The translations under genes were made by a program, and so were the position numbers. From CAWFKS01 sp963816435 (GTDB lineage: Bacteria > Pseudomonadota > Alphaproteobacteria > Rhizobiales > Rhizobiaceae): a stretch of 64,000 nucleotides of DNA. The DNA is taken from positions 62,001 to 126,000 of the forward strand of contig CAWFKS010000009.1 of the NCBI GenBank assembly GCA_963816435.1, in the 5' to 3' direction. This document shows positions 36,963 through 46,034 of this stretch, one piece after another. The stretch's first letter is position 1. The number at the start of each line of letters is the position of its first letter. Under the pieces are notes generated by a model, which made no database searches, was not told the origin of the DNA, and worked only from the letters and a program-made list of their open reading frames with translations.

Positions 36963-38348
36963 TCAGCCGCCCATCAGCCGCTGGTCGAGAGGATAGGTCG
37001 TCAGTTGCTGGTAGCCGCTCTCGGTGATCAGCACCTGCTCCTCCAGCTTGACGCCCTCGCGCCCGCCGAGCCGGCCGATATAGCTTTCGACGCAGATCAC
37101 CATGCCGGGCTGCAGCACCTCGTCGGGATGGTTCTCGCCCCAGTCCTCGGGGTGGTAGACCGACGGGTATTCGTCGCACAGCCCCACCCCGTGGAACAGC
37201 ACGCCGTAGCGGTTCGGCCTGCAGTCCGGCGGCGGCAGCTTCGCCTTCTGCGACAATTCCTTCAGCGTCACGCCGGGCGCCAGCAGCGTGATGTTCCCGG
37301 CCACCTGCTCGGCCGCGATCCGGTAGAGGTCGCGCTGCTCGTTCGACGGCTGTCCGTCGCCGGCGAGCCAGGTTCGCGACACGTCGCAGCAATAGCCGTA
37401 GGGGCCGATCAGGTCGGTGTCGAAGGCGACGAGATCACCCGCCTCGATGACGCGCGCCGAGCATTCCTGGAACCACGGGTTGGTGCGCGGTCCGGACGCC
37501 AGCAGCCGCGTCTCGATCCATTCGCCACCGCGCACGATGTTGCCGTGGTGAAGCATGGCCCAGACGTCGTTCTCGGTCATGCCGGGCTTCAGCGAGGCTT
37601 CCATTTCGTGCATCGCCTGCTCGCAGGAATTGATGGCCCGGCGCATGCAGGCAAGCTCGTGCTCGCTCTTGATCATGCGCACGCGCTCCATCACCGCCTC
37701 GCCGTTGTGGACGGTGACGCCGAACGCGCCGAGCGCCGTCACGCCGGCAGCATCGAGATGGTCGACGGCGAGCCGCGTGTTGCCGCCGCCATGCGCGGCA
37801 ATCAGGTCGGCGATCTCGCCCGCCCATTGCTGCGCGCCGCCTGGCGTCAGGTCGCCGGTGAACATGTAGATCCAGCTCTTGGCCGGCCGCACCTCGTCGA
37901 TGACCCCGGTGTGGTCGGACAGGTGAAAGCAGTTCTGGAATTCGAACAGCACGACGGGGCCGTCCGTCGCGATGAACATGTAGCGCGTCGCGTCGTGGGC
38001 CGTCCAAAGCTGCATGTTGGTGTGGTCGCCCGCGTAGCGGATGTTGAGCGGGTCGTAGAGCAGGATGCCGCAATAATCGTTGCGGGCGAGTTCGGCGCGG
38101 ATGCGTTCCAGCCGCAGCTTGCGCATTGCCGGCAGGTCCGGCTCGGGCAGGTTCGCGGCCTTCCACTCGGCTTCCGCGAGGGCGCCGTAGCCGATCGCAT
38201 GCTGGTTGAGGCCTGCGGCCTTCGCCCGCGCCTCGGCGGTCAGTTCGGCGAAACGTTCCTCGGTCCACACCGCGCCGCCCGCCTCGAACGGCAATATCTT
38301 GCGCTGATGGCGCCCGAAATTGCCGATATTGCTGCCGCTGCTGTCCAT
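36963..38348 (-). CDS. dddP: DddP-like M24-family enzyme, probable DMSP lyase
   Basis: The 461-residue protein has a creatinase-like N-terminal domain and a pita-bread M24 domain. LLYDPLNIRYAGDHTNMQLW and GEWIETRLLASGPRTNPW are close to DddP of Roseobacters as I recall it. Metal ligands are D310, D312, D322, H386, E421 and E436. Their spacing (2, 10, 64, 35, 15) equals that reported for DddP (D295, D297, D307, H371, E406, E421). Y381 and D392 also fall where the reported catalytic Y366 and D377 would map. DddP cleaves dimethylsulfoniopropionate to DMS and acrylate. It is followed upstream by nitroreductase and SDR genes on the same strand. Another M24 activity cannot be excluded. Confidence 0.75.
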   Translation of the reverse strand: MDSSGSNIGNFGRHQRKILPFEAGGAVWTEERFAELTAEARAKAAGLNQHAIGYGALAEAEWKAANLPEPDLPAMRKLRLERIRAELARNDYCGILLYDPLNIRYAGDHTNMQLWTAHDATRYMFIATDGPVVLFEFQNCFHLSDHTGVIDEVRPAKSWIYMFTGDLTPGGAQQWAGEIADLIAAHGGGNTRLAVDHLDAAGVTALGAFGVTVHNGEAVMERVRMIKSEHELACMRRAINSCEQAMHEMEASLKPGMTENDVWAMLHHGNIVRGGEWIETRLLASGPRTNPWFQECSARVIEAGDLVAFDTDLIGPYGYCCDVSRTWLAGDGQPSNEQRDLYRIAAEQVAGNITLLAPGVTLKELSQKAKLPPPDCRPNRYGVLFHGVGLCDEYPSVYHPEDWGENHPDEVLQPGMVICVESYIGRLGGREGVKLEEQVLITESGYQQLTTYPLDQRLMGG

Positions 38349-38376
38349 CGCGCCTCCTTGGCTTTGCCTGCGTCGG

Positions 38377-39183
38377 TCAGTCGATCTTCGACGCGTCCTT
38401 GAACATGACCTTGTGTCGCTGGTTCGCGATCCATTCCTCGATTTCGTCGGTGCTCATGTAGTGCGCCGGATCGAAGCGGTTGCGGTTGCTGATGTCGGAA
38501 AGCTGCTTGCGCCAGCGCTTGTAGGGCGCCTTGGCGGGCGGCCCGAAGGCCATGATGTCGAGCACCGACAGCTCCTCGGGGATGCCCAGCGCCGGCTTCA
38601 TCGCGGTCTGCGCGGCTTCCTGGCCGATCGCCGTGATCCACCACACGTTGTAGCCGAGCGCGGCCGCCGCCAGGTGCGCCGACATCGTGGCCGCCGCCAC
38701 CGACTGGAGCAGGATGCGCTCGGCGTTTTCCTTGTACATCCGGTTGAGGTCGGACTCGTCGTCCTTCAGCACCGGGAAGGCCCGCACCCAGCGAAAATCG
38801 CTGACCACGACGATGAAGCCGGGCGCCGTCGCCAGCCCGCGATAATCGGGTGTCGGGAACTTCATCTTGAGCTTGGCGCGCCGGCGCTGCTCCTCGACGA
38901 AATAGCCGGCGATCTTCTGCTTCAGCTCGGGGTCGGTGACCACGATGAAGTGCCAGGGCTGCGCGTTGGCGCCCGAGGGCGCATGCCGCGCAGCCTCTAG
39001 GATGAGCTCGTAATGCTCCTCGGGCACGGTGAACTCGGGATCGAAGGCACGCACCGTGACGCGGTTCTTCACCACCTGCATCAGCGCGTCGTAGCGCTCG
39101 CGCGAACCGATTTCCGGCAGGTCGACCTGGCCCTCGGCGTCCGCCAGTTCGTCGGCCGACATCGAATCAGGATTGGCGCTCAT
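38377..39183 (-). CDS. Nitroreductase-family FMN oxidoreductase
   Basis: The 268-residue protein has the nitroreductase fold: VVKNRVTVRAFDPEFTVPEE, HAPSGANAQPWHFIVVTDPE (FMN phosphate region), LLQSVAAATMSAHLAAAALG and LGIPEELSVLDIMAFGPPA. It uses FMN and NAD(P)H to reduce an unknown substrate. The C-terminal 45 residues (KRWRKQLSDISNRNRFDPAH and on) extend beyond the minimal domain and may cover the active site of the partner subunit. It lies 28 bp upstream of the DddP-like gene and 33 bp after the SDR gene, so the three form a likely operon. Confidence 0.88.
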   Translation of the reverse strand: MSANPDSMSADELADAEGQVDLPEIGSRERYDALMQVVKNRVTVRAFDPEFTVPEEHYELILEAARHAPSGANAQPWHFIVVTDPELKQKIAGYFVEEQRRRAKLKMKFPTPDYRGLATAPGFIVVVSDFRWVRAFPVLKDDESDLNRMYKENAERILLQSVAAATMSAHLAAAALGYNVWWITAIGQEAAQTAMKPALGIPEELSVLDIMAFGPPAKAPYKRWRKQLSDISNRNRFDPAHYMSTDEIEEWIANQRHKVMFKDASKID

Positions 39184-39216
39184 CTATTCTCCTCCCTCGG
39201 CGAATTTCGTGATCGT

Positions 39217-39996
39217 CTACGGCATCAGCTGGCCGCCGTTCACCTCGATCACCTGCCCGATGACGAAGCCGGAAAGCAGCTCGGACGCCAGGAACAGGTA
39301 GGTGCCGACGCAGTCCTCGGCGACACCGAGCCTTCCCAGCGGAATGATCGATGGCGCGGCTTCGAGCTGGCCGGGCAGCGCGTAGCGGTCCTGGAACGGC
39401 GTCGCGATGACGCCGGGGGCCACCGCGTTGACGCGGATGCCGAACGGGATGAACTCCTTGGCCATGCCGCGGGTGACGTTGGACACGAACGCCTTCGACG
39501 ATCCGTAGAGCCCCGCCCCGCCGCTGGCGCCGTTGCGCCCGGCGATCGAACTCGTGTTGACGATGAAGCCGCCGCTCTCCTTCATGTGCGGGAACGCCGC
39601 CTTCGAGGCAATCACCACGGAACGCGCGTTGAGGTCCATGACAGCGTCGTAGTCGGCGTCGGTCGCGTCGGCGTAGTTGACGCGCTTCACCATGCCGCCG
39701 GCATTGTTGATCAGCCCGTCGAGCCCGCCAAGCTTCCGGGCAGCCTCTTCCACGGCCCGCGACACCGCCGCGGAATCGGAGAAGTCGGCCTGGATGAGGT
39801 CGGCCGAGCCGCCTTCGTCGGCAATGCTGCGGACCACCTCTTCCGCGGCGTCGCGGCTGGCGTTGTAATGGACGCCGACCTTCGCGCCCTGTCCGGCGAA
39901 CGCCTTTGCCACGGCAGCGCCGATGCCGGTCGACGCGCCGGTGACGAGAACCCGCTTGCCTTCGAGGTCCGGGATCTTGAGCTGCGAGAAATCCAT
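39217..39996 (-). CDS. Short-chain dehydrogenase/reductase
   Basis: The 259-residue Rossmann-fold enzyme has RVLVTGASTGIGAAVAKAFA (TGxxxGIG, residues about 15-34), LINNAGGM (NNAG) and the catalytic S-Y-K set in NTSSIAG and GLYGSSKAFVSNV. PGVIATPF follows as usual. The substrate is unknown. It is the first gene of the SDR-nitroreductase-DddP-like set. A plausible job is oxidation or reduction of a hydroxy- or oxo-acid in the same pathway, such as one derived from acrylate, but nothing in the sequence proves this. Confidence 0.88.
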   Translation of the reverse strand: MDFSQLKIPDLEGKRVLVTGASTGIGAAVAKAFAGQGAKVGVHYNASRDAAEEVVRSIADEGGSADLIQADFSDSAAVSRAVEEAARKLGGLDGLINNAGGMVKRVNYADATDADYDAVMDLNARSVVIASKAAFPHMKESGGFIVNTSSIAGRNGASGGAGLYGSSKAFVSNVTRGMAKEFIPFGIRVNAVAPGVIATPFQDRYALPGQLEAAPSIIPLGRLGVAEDCVGTYLFLASELLSGFVIGQVIEVNGGQLMP

Positions 39997-40055
39997 TCGC
40001 TGTTCCTTCGCTCGGCGGCGGCGCTCGGCCGCACCGCTCCCCCGGCCCGTTTTCG

Positions 40056-40799
40056 CTACCTGCGCCTGCGTGCCGGTTGCGGCTTGATGCGTATGCGCAG
40101 GTGCCCGCCCTCGGGATGATCGATGTCGAAGGCCTTCGTCTCGCGCACGAGGTCGCTCAGCTTCCGGAACCCGTAGGTGCGCGGATCGAAGTCGGAGGCC
40201 AGGTTGGCGAGTTGCGTGCCCACCGCGCCGAGCGGCACCCAGCCATCCTCGGTTTCCATCTGTTCGATCACCTTGCGCAGCACCGGTGTCGCCGAACTCG
40301 GCTTCTGCAGCGCCCTGGAGCCGTCCTTGGCGCTTTCCTCGTTCGCCGTCGCGCCAGCCAGCAGGTTTTCGGTGTAGATGAAGCGGCGGCAGGCCTGCCG
40401 GAAGCTCTCCGGTGTCTTGCTTTCGCCGAACCCGTAGACATCGACCCCCTGCTCGCGGATGCGCGCGGCCAGCCTGGTGAAGTCGCTGTCGGACGAGACC
40501 AGGCAGAACCCGTCGAAGCGGCCGCTGTGCAGCAGGTCCATCGCGTCGATCACCAGCGTGATGTCGGAGGCGTTCTTGCCGGTGGTGTAGGCGAATTGCT
40601 GCTGCGGGATGATCGCGTGCCGCGAAAGCACGTCCGCCCAGCCCTTCGAGCGCGCATTGGAGAAATCGCCATAGATGCGCCGCACGCTGGCTTCGCCGAT
40701 CTTGGCGATTTCCTCGAACAGCCCATCGGCAATCTTGGCCGAGGCGTTGTCGGCATCGATCAGGACGGCAAGTCGGGGCGAGCGGGTTTCGGAAGGCAT
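40056..40799 (-). CDS. NYN-domain nuclease-like protein with C-terminal LOTUS/OST-HTH domain
   Basis: The 247-residue protein has a PIN-like NYN domain: RLAVLIDADNASAKIADGLF with conserved Asp, ITLVIDAMDLLHSGRFDGFC and LVSSDSDFTRLAARIREQG with the acidic cluster. A variable linker leads to an OST-HTH/LOTUS domain (LRKVIEQMETEDGWVPLGAV to RTYGFRKLSDLVRETKAF). The combination suggests RNA binding plus cleavage. The C-terminus is Arg-rich. It is 49 bp downstream of the FAD/GcvT gene on the same strand but may be independent. Confidence 0.9.
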   Translation of the reverse strand: MPSETRSPRLAVLIDADNASAKIADGLFEEIAKIGEASVRRIYGDFSNARSKGWADVLSRHAIIPQQQFAYTTGKNASDITLVIDAMDLLHSGRFDGFCLVSSDSDFTRLAARIREQGVDVYGFGESKTPESFRQACRRFIYTENLLAGATANEESAKDGSRALQKPSSATPVLRKVIEQMETEDGWVPLGAVGTQLANLASDFDPRTYGFRKLSDLVRETKAFDIDHPEGGHLRIRIKPQPARRRR

Positions 40800-40848
40800 G
40801 TCCCTTCCTAACCTCGATCCGGGCCCGCGGCCAGAGACCGTGCGCCCC

Positions 40849-43425
40849 TCACGTCCGCATTCTTTCGCCTGCCGGGTCGAACAGCGGCTCGCGATTGACC
40901 CGCGCCGGGCGGCGTTTGCCGAGGATCTCGATCTCGAACATGCCCTCGCTCTCGTCGTCTGCGAGTTCGGCCGGCAGGTAGCCCTGCGCCAGCGACTTCT
41001 CGACGAAATGCCCGTAGCCGCCCGACGTCACCCAGCCGACCACCGACCATTCGCCGTCGCGCGTGCCGAGGACCGCCGAGGCGTCGTCGCCGGCCTCCGA
41101 CGGTCCGGCAAGATTCCCCCTGGCGTCGTAGCGCTTCGGCCCGTGCCCGTGCGGCTCCTCGATCGTGCCGAAATCCTTTCCGTCGACCTTCGCCCAGATC
41201 GGCTCGTCGCCCATCACGTCGGCGTCGAGCGCGTCGACCACCATCGAGACGCGCCGCAGCCGCGGGCCGTCCGCATGCTCCTTCGCCGCCGCCTCGCGAC
41301 CTATGAAGTCGTTCTTCTCGAGCTTGATGAAGCGGTCCATCGCCCCCTCGAACCCGCCATAGATCGGCCGAAGCTCGCGGAACCACGTCGGGAAGTTCTT
41401 CTCCAGCCGCATCGACAGCAGCGCCCGCATGCCGAAATCGACGATGCCGAACTCTTCGCCCTCGCGCTTGATCGCCTGGTAGACGCGTCGCTCGTAGGCA
41501 GGCTGCATCCAGATTTCGTAGCCGAGATCGCCGGTATAGGAGATGCGGTTGACCATGCAGGGCGCGCCGCCGACCGCCATCTCGCGGAAATCCATGAAGC
41601 GGAACGCGGTGCTCGACACGTCGTCGTCGGTCAGCCTGGCGAGCAGCGCCTGTGCCTTCGGTCCCGCGATCGACAGCCCGACCAGCGTCTGGTCGAAGCG
41701 GTGGATACGCACCGAGCCGTCCTGCGGCATGTGCGCCTCGAACCAGCGCATGTGGTATTTCGCAGCCGCCGACGAGCCCCAGACCATGAAGCGCTCGTCA
41801 CCTGCCTTGGCGACGGTGAAGTCGCCGATCAGCTTGCCGTTGTCGTTCAGCATCGGCGACAGCACGATGCGGCCCTGCTTGGGCATGCGGTTGGTGAGAA
41901 TGCGGTTCAGGAAGTCCTCCGCACCCGGTCCGCTGACCTCGTATTTGGCGAAGTTGGCGATCTCGGTGACGCCGACGCCGTTGCGGACCGCCCTCACCTC
42001 GTTGCCGACATGCTCGAAATCGTTGGAGCGGTGGAAGGAGACGATGTCCTTCGCCTCGGTGCCCTTCGGCGCGAACCACAGCGGCGTCTCCAGCCCCCAG
42101 CTGTCGCCCATCACCGCGTTGTTGTCGCGCACCATGATGTCGTAGAGCGGCGTCGTCTGTGCCGGCCGCGCCGCCGGCAGCTCCTCGTTGGGGAAGCGGA
42201 TGGAGAAGCGGCGCGAATAGTTCTCGCGCACCTTGGCATTGGTGTAGCGAAGTGTGGCCCATTCGCCGAAGCGCGAGACGTCCATGCCGAACACGTCGAA
42301 GCCGGGATCGCCGTCGACCATCCAGTTCGACAGCGCCAGCCCGACGCCGCCGCCTTGGCTGAACCCCGCCATGACGGCGCAGGCGCACCAGAAATTGGTC
42401 AGTCCCTGCACCGGGCCGACCAGCGGGTTGCCGTCGGGCGCGAAGGTGAATGGCCCGTTGATGATCTGCTTGATGCCGGCCTTTTCCAGTGCGGGGAAAT
42501 GGCGGAAGCCGACTTCCAGCGACGGCGCGATGCGGTCGAGGTCGGGCACCAGCAGCTCGTGGCCGAAATCCCACGGCGTCTTCACCGGCGACCACGGCTT
42601 GCACGCCTTCTCGTAGGTGCCGAGCAGGATGCCCTGGCGCTCCTGGCGCGTGTAGATCTCGCCCTTGAAGTCGATGACGTGCGAGAACTCGCGCCCGAAC
42701 TCCTTGTTGAACTCGATGACCTCCGGCATGTCCTCGGTGAGCAGGTACATGTGCTCCATGGCCAGCACCGGCAGTTCCAGCCCGACCATGCGGCCGATCT
42801 CGCGCGCCCACAATCCGCCGGCGTTGACGACGTGCTCGCACTTCACCGTGCCCTGCTCGGTGACGACGTTCCAGGTGCCGTCGGCGTCCTGCGTCAGCTC
42901 GGTGACAGGGTTCCTGAGCACGATCTCCGCACCCAGCTGCCGCGCCGCCTTGGCATAGGCGTGGGTGGTGCCGGACGGGTCGAGATGGCCTTCCACCGGG
43001 TCCCACAGCGCGCCGACGAACCGCGTCTCGTCCATGATCGGGAACATGGCCTTCGCCTCGGACGGCGTGACCAGTTCGGTGTCCATGCCGAGATAGCGGC
43101 ACTTGGCGTGCGTGAGCCGCAGGAAATCCATGCGCTCGGGCGTGTCGGCCATCTGGAAGCCGCCGACGAGATGCAGGCCGCAGGGCTGGCCGGTCAGCTT
43201 CTCGAGCTCGTCATAGAGGCCGATCGTGTAGGCCTGCAGCTTGGCGACGTTGGGATCGCCGTTGAGCGTGTGAAAGCCGCCAGCGGCGTGCCAGGTCGAG
43301 CCCGAAGTGAGCTCCGAGCGCTCGATCAGCATGATGTCGGTCCAGCCGGCGCGGGCCAGATGGTAGAGCACCGAGCAGCCGACGACGCCGCCCCCGATGA
43401 CGACAGCCTTGACGTGGGATTTCAT
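40849..43425 (-). CDS. Dimethylglycine/sarcosine dehydrogenase-like FAD oxidoreductase with GcvT domain
   Basis: The 858-residue enzyme has an FAD domain with GGGVVGCSV (residues 11-19) and SGSTWHAAGG, where His46 matches the covalent flavin site of dimethylglycine dehydrogenase. The C-terminal half is a GcvT-like folate-binding domain (EIANFAKYEVSGPGAEDFLN, SYTGDLGYEIWMQPAYERRV). Such enzymes oxidise N-methyl groups of dimethylglycine or sarcosine and hand formaldehyde to THF. ATG 43425 was chosen because the FAD motif then lies at the N-terminus; the open frame runs far upstream, antisense-free but meaningless. It follows the first mttB-like gene by 38 bp, so betaine demethylation followed by dimethylglycine oxidation is a reasonable reading. 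Confidence 0.92.
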   Translation of the reverse strand: MKSHVKAVVIGGGVVGCSVLYHLARAGWTDIMLIERSELTSGSTWHAAGGFHTLNGDPNVAKLQAYTIGLYDELEKLTGQPCGLHLVGGFQMADTPERMDFLRLTHAKCRYLGMDTELVTPSEAKAMFPIMDETRFVGALWDPVEGHLDPSGTTHAYAKAARQLGAEIVLRNPVTELTQDADGTWNVVTEQGTVKCEHVVNAGGLWAREIGRMVGLELPVLAMEHMYLLTEDMPEVIEFNKEFGREFSHVIDFKGEIYTRQERQGILLGTYEKACKPWSPVKTPWDFGHELLVPDLDRIAPSLEVGFRHFPALEKAGIKQIINGPFTFAPDGNPLVGPVQGLTNFWCACAVMAGFSQGGGVGLALSNWMVDGDPGFDVFGMDVSRFGEWATLRYTNAKVRENYSRRFSIRFPNEELPAARPAQTTPLYDIMVRDNNAVMGDSWGLETPLWFAPKGTEAKDIVSFHRSNDFEHVGNEVRAVRNGVGVTEIANFAKYEVSGPGAEDFLNRILTNRMPKQGRIVLSPMLNDNGKLIGDFTVAKAGDERFMVWGSSAAAKYHMRWFEAHMPQDGSVRIHRFDQTLVGLSIAGPKAQALLARLTDDDVSSTAFRFMDFREMAVGGAPCMVNRISYTGDLGYEIWMQPAYERRVYQAIKREGEEFGIVDFGMRALLSMRLEKNFPTWFRELRPIYGGFEGAMDRFIKLEKNDFIGREAAAKEHADGPRLRRVSMVVDALDADVMGDEPIWAKVDGKDFGTIEEPHGHGPKRYDARGNLAGPSEAGDDASAVLGTRDGEWSVVGWVTSGGYGHFVEKSLAQGYLPAELADDESEGMFEIEILGKRRPARVNREPLFDPAGERMRT

Positions 43426-43463
43426 TGCAATGGTCTCTTCGTGCCTGTGATGCGTTTTCGAAG

Positions 43464-45050
43464 CTAAAAATCCGTCGGGGCGCCGCCCTCGGCGATGCGG
43501 CGCTCGACGAAATCGTCGAGTTCCTCGGCGATTGCGGGATCCATCGGCGGCTTCTCGTAGGAGGCCAGCCGCTCCTTCCAGACCCGGTTGGCCTTTTCCA
43601 TCGCGGTCGGGCTGCCGGCTTCCGTCCAGCTCTCGAAATTGCGCCAGTCCGACAGGATCGGCGAGTGGAAGGCGGTGCGGTAGCGCTCCTGCGTGTGCGG
43701 CGTGCCGAAGAAATGGCCGCCGGGGCCGACGGCGCGGATCGCCTCCACCGCCAGCGCTTCCTCGCCGGTGTCGAGCGGCTGCAGGAACTCGGCCACCATC
43801 TGCAGAAGGTCGATGTCGAGGATCATCTTTTCGTAGGAACAGCGCAGCCCGCCCTCGAGCCAGCCGGCGCCGTGCATCATGAAGTTGCCGCCGCCCTGGA
43901 CGGCACCCCACAGCGAGAACACGCTTTCGTAGGCCGCCTGCGCATCGACCGTGTTGGCAGCGCAGGTGTTGGACGTGCGGTACGGCACCCGGTAGCGCCG
44001 GGCCAGCTGTCCGCCGACGAGCTGCGCCTTCATGTATTCCGGCGTGCCGAAGGCCGGCGCGCCGGACTTCATGTCGACGTTGGAGGTGAAGCCGCCATAG
44101 GCGACCGGCGCCCCCTTCTTCACCATCTGGGTAAACGCGATGCCGGCCAGCGCCTCGGCGTTCTGCTGGACCAGCGCGCCGGCCATCGTCACCGGCGCCA
44201 TGGCGCCGGCCAGCGTGAACGGCGTCACCACCACGCACTGGCCTGCCCCCGACATCTGGATGATGCCTTCCATCATCGGAATGTCGAGCTTCAGCGGCGA
44301 GTTGGTGTTGATGACGGTGAAGCAGGAGGCTTCCCGCTCGAGCTGCTCGCGGCTTACCCCGCGCGCGATCCGTGCGATCTCGATGCCGTCGGTGTTGCGC
44401 TCGCGCCCCAGCGAATAGATGTGGAACACCTTGTCGGTGAGCGTGACGAGGTCGCGGATGCATTCCAGGTGGCGGACCGAGGGATGGATGTCGGTCGGCT
44501 CGACCGGATAGCCGCCGGTGCACATCAGGATGTTGTGCATCTGGGCGAGCTTCAGGAAATTGCGGAAATCGGCCTGGTTTCCCGGTCGCCGGCCATTGTC
44601 GGCATCCGAACAGTTCGGTGCCGAGGCCATCTGCGCCAGGATGATGCTGTCGCCGCCGAAATGCAGGTTGTGCTCGGGGTTGCGCGCGTGCAGCGTGAAC
44701 TCCGGCGGACAGGTGGCGATGCATTCGGCGATCATGTCGCCGTCGAAGCGCACCCGTTCGGAGCCTTCGCGCACGTCGGCGCCGTGGCGCTTCATGATCG
44801 CACGCGCCTCGTCGTGCAGCACCTCGACGCCGATCTCGGAAAGCACGCGCAGCGAGGCGCGATGGATCGCCTCCAGTTCGTCGTCCGAGACGAGATTGGT
44901 CGGCTGAAACGGGATGCGCAGGTCGCGGAACGGCGGCTGATCGAACCCCGCAGCCTGGCCCGCCCGCTTGCCGGCACGGCCGCCGCGGCGGCTGCGCTCG
45001 CTGCCCGACGAAGCTTCGGGCGGAAGTTCGGTGTCGATCGTGCGGTTCAC
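43464..45050 (-). CDS. MttB-superfamily corrinoid methyltransferase, copy A
   Basis: The 528-residue protein belongs to the trimethylamine methyltransferase (MttB) superfamily: LSEIGVEVLHDEARAIMKRH, HARNPEHNLHFGGDSIIL, GAGQCVVVTPFTLAGAMAPV and GWLEGGLRCSYEKMILDIDL. The frame has no internal amber codon, so it is a non-pyrrolysine member; known relatives (MtgB type) demethylate glycine betaine or similar amines. Residues 15-31 form an Arg/Gly-rich extension (GSERSRRGGRAGKRAGQ). GTG 45050 was chosen because of a GAGAGGA ribosome-binding site 8 nt upstream. It leads an operon with the FAD/GcvT gene. Confidence 0.9.
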   Translation of the reverse strand: MNRTIDTELPPEASSGSERSRRGGRAGKRAGQAAGFDQPPFRDLRIPFQPTNLVSDDELEAIHRASLRVLSEIGVEVLHDEARAIMKRHGADVREGSERVRFDGDMIAECIATCPPEFTLHARNPEHNLHFGGDSIILAQMASAPNCSDADNGRRPGNQADFRNFLKLAQMHNILMCTGGYPVEPTDIHPSVRHLECIRDLVTLTDKVFHIYSLGRERNTDGIEIARIARGVSREQLEREASCFTVINTNSPLKLDIPMMEGIIQMSGAGQCVVVTPFTLAGAMAPVTMAGALVQQNAEALAGIAFTQMVKKGAPVAYGGFTSNVDMKSGAPAFGTPEYMKAQLVGGQLARRYRVPYRTSNTCAANTVDAQAAYESVFSLWGAVQGGGNFMMHGAGWLEGGLRCSYEKMILDIDLLQMVAEFLQPLDTGEEALAVEAIRAVGPGGHFFGTPHTQERYRTAFHSPILSDWRNFESWTEAGSPTAMEKANRVWKERLASYEKPPMDPAIAEELDDFVERRIAEGGAPTDF

Positions 45051-45238
45051 TTGGCGGTCCTCTCCCACGCCGCCATATTGGCGCTTGAGCTGCGTCGCGA
45101 TTAGGGATCGTGCGACCCGCAGGGCCAAAGAAGCGACATGCGCCGTCCGCCGAGCGACGGGCGCATGACCGGCAGGCGACACCAAATCTGCCCTCATGCG
45201 TTTGGCGATGAACCATCGTCAACGGACGAAGGAGTGCG

Positions 45239-45980
45239 ATGACTGGCACTAAACCGGACACCCAACTGCGCATCGGCACGTCCGGCTGGCACTACGACAG
45301 CTGGTGGGGACCGTTCTTCCCGAAAGACGTGAAGAAGAAGGATTCGCTCTCCTACTACGCCACGCGCTTCGACTGCGCCGAACTCAACGCACCCTTCTAC
45401 CGCTCACCGAGCGACAAGGCGGTGAGCGGCTGGGCCGACCAGACGCCCGAGGACTTTCGCTTTGCCTGGAAGGCGGCGCGCTTCATCACCCATTTCAAGA
45501 AGCTGTCTGTGCGACGACTATTCGCTCGATCTGCTGGAAAGCCGCATGGCGCTGCTCGGCGAAAAGCTCGGGCCGGTGTTGTTCCAGTTGCCGCCGCAGA
45601 TGCAGGCTGATCGGGAGCGACTGGCCGAGTTCATCAAGCGCCTCAACCCGAACCACCGCTACACGTTCGAATTTCGCCACGAGAGCTGGTACGCCGACGA
45701 CATCTACGATCTTCTGGCCGAGTTCGACGCAGCACTCTGCATCTCCGACCATGCGTCGGCGCCGGCGCCGCGCGAAGTGACGGCGCCCTGGGTCTATGTC
45801 CGCAACCACGGTCCCGGCGGCCGCTACCATGGTTCCTACAGCGACGCCGACCTGAAGGACTGGGCGAAGAGCATCCGCAAATGGCGCGAAGAGGGCCGCG
45901 ACGTCTGGTGCTTCTTCGACAACGACATGAAGAGCGCCGCCCCGCAGGACGCAGAACGGCTGCTGAAGATGCTGGGATAG
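45239..45980 (+). CDS. DUF72 family protein, one frameshift
   Basis: The DUF72 TIM-barrel fold starts with LRIGTSGWHYDSWWGPFFP and continues with YATRFDCAELNAPFYRSPSD. The frame shifts at 45507-45512; dropping one base leads into DDYSLDLLESRMALLGEKLG, PVLFQLPPQMQ, YTFEFRHESWY and VWCFFDNDMKSAAPQDA. The corrected length is 246 residues, normal for the family, whose biochemical role is unknown. The start has an AAGGAG ribosome-binding site. It is divergent from the first mttB-like gene. Confidence 0.88.
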
Positions 45981-46034
45981 CCCTCCCCGGCCGAAACCGG
46001 GGAGAACGCGGAAGGCATTCGGGAGACGCGCGCT

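Noticed and set aside
40675..43467. 930-codon open frame antisense to the FAD/GcvT gene
   Set aside because: Same pattern: shadow of a long GC-rich gene without family features.
40849..45279. 1476-codon frame joining the FAD/GcvT gene to upstream sequence
   Set aside because: The upstream part is an out-of-frame reading of the mttB-A gene; the FAD motif directly after ATG 43425 marks the true start.
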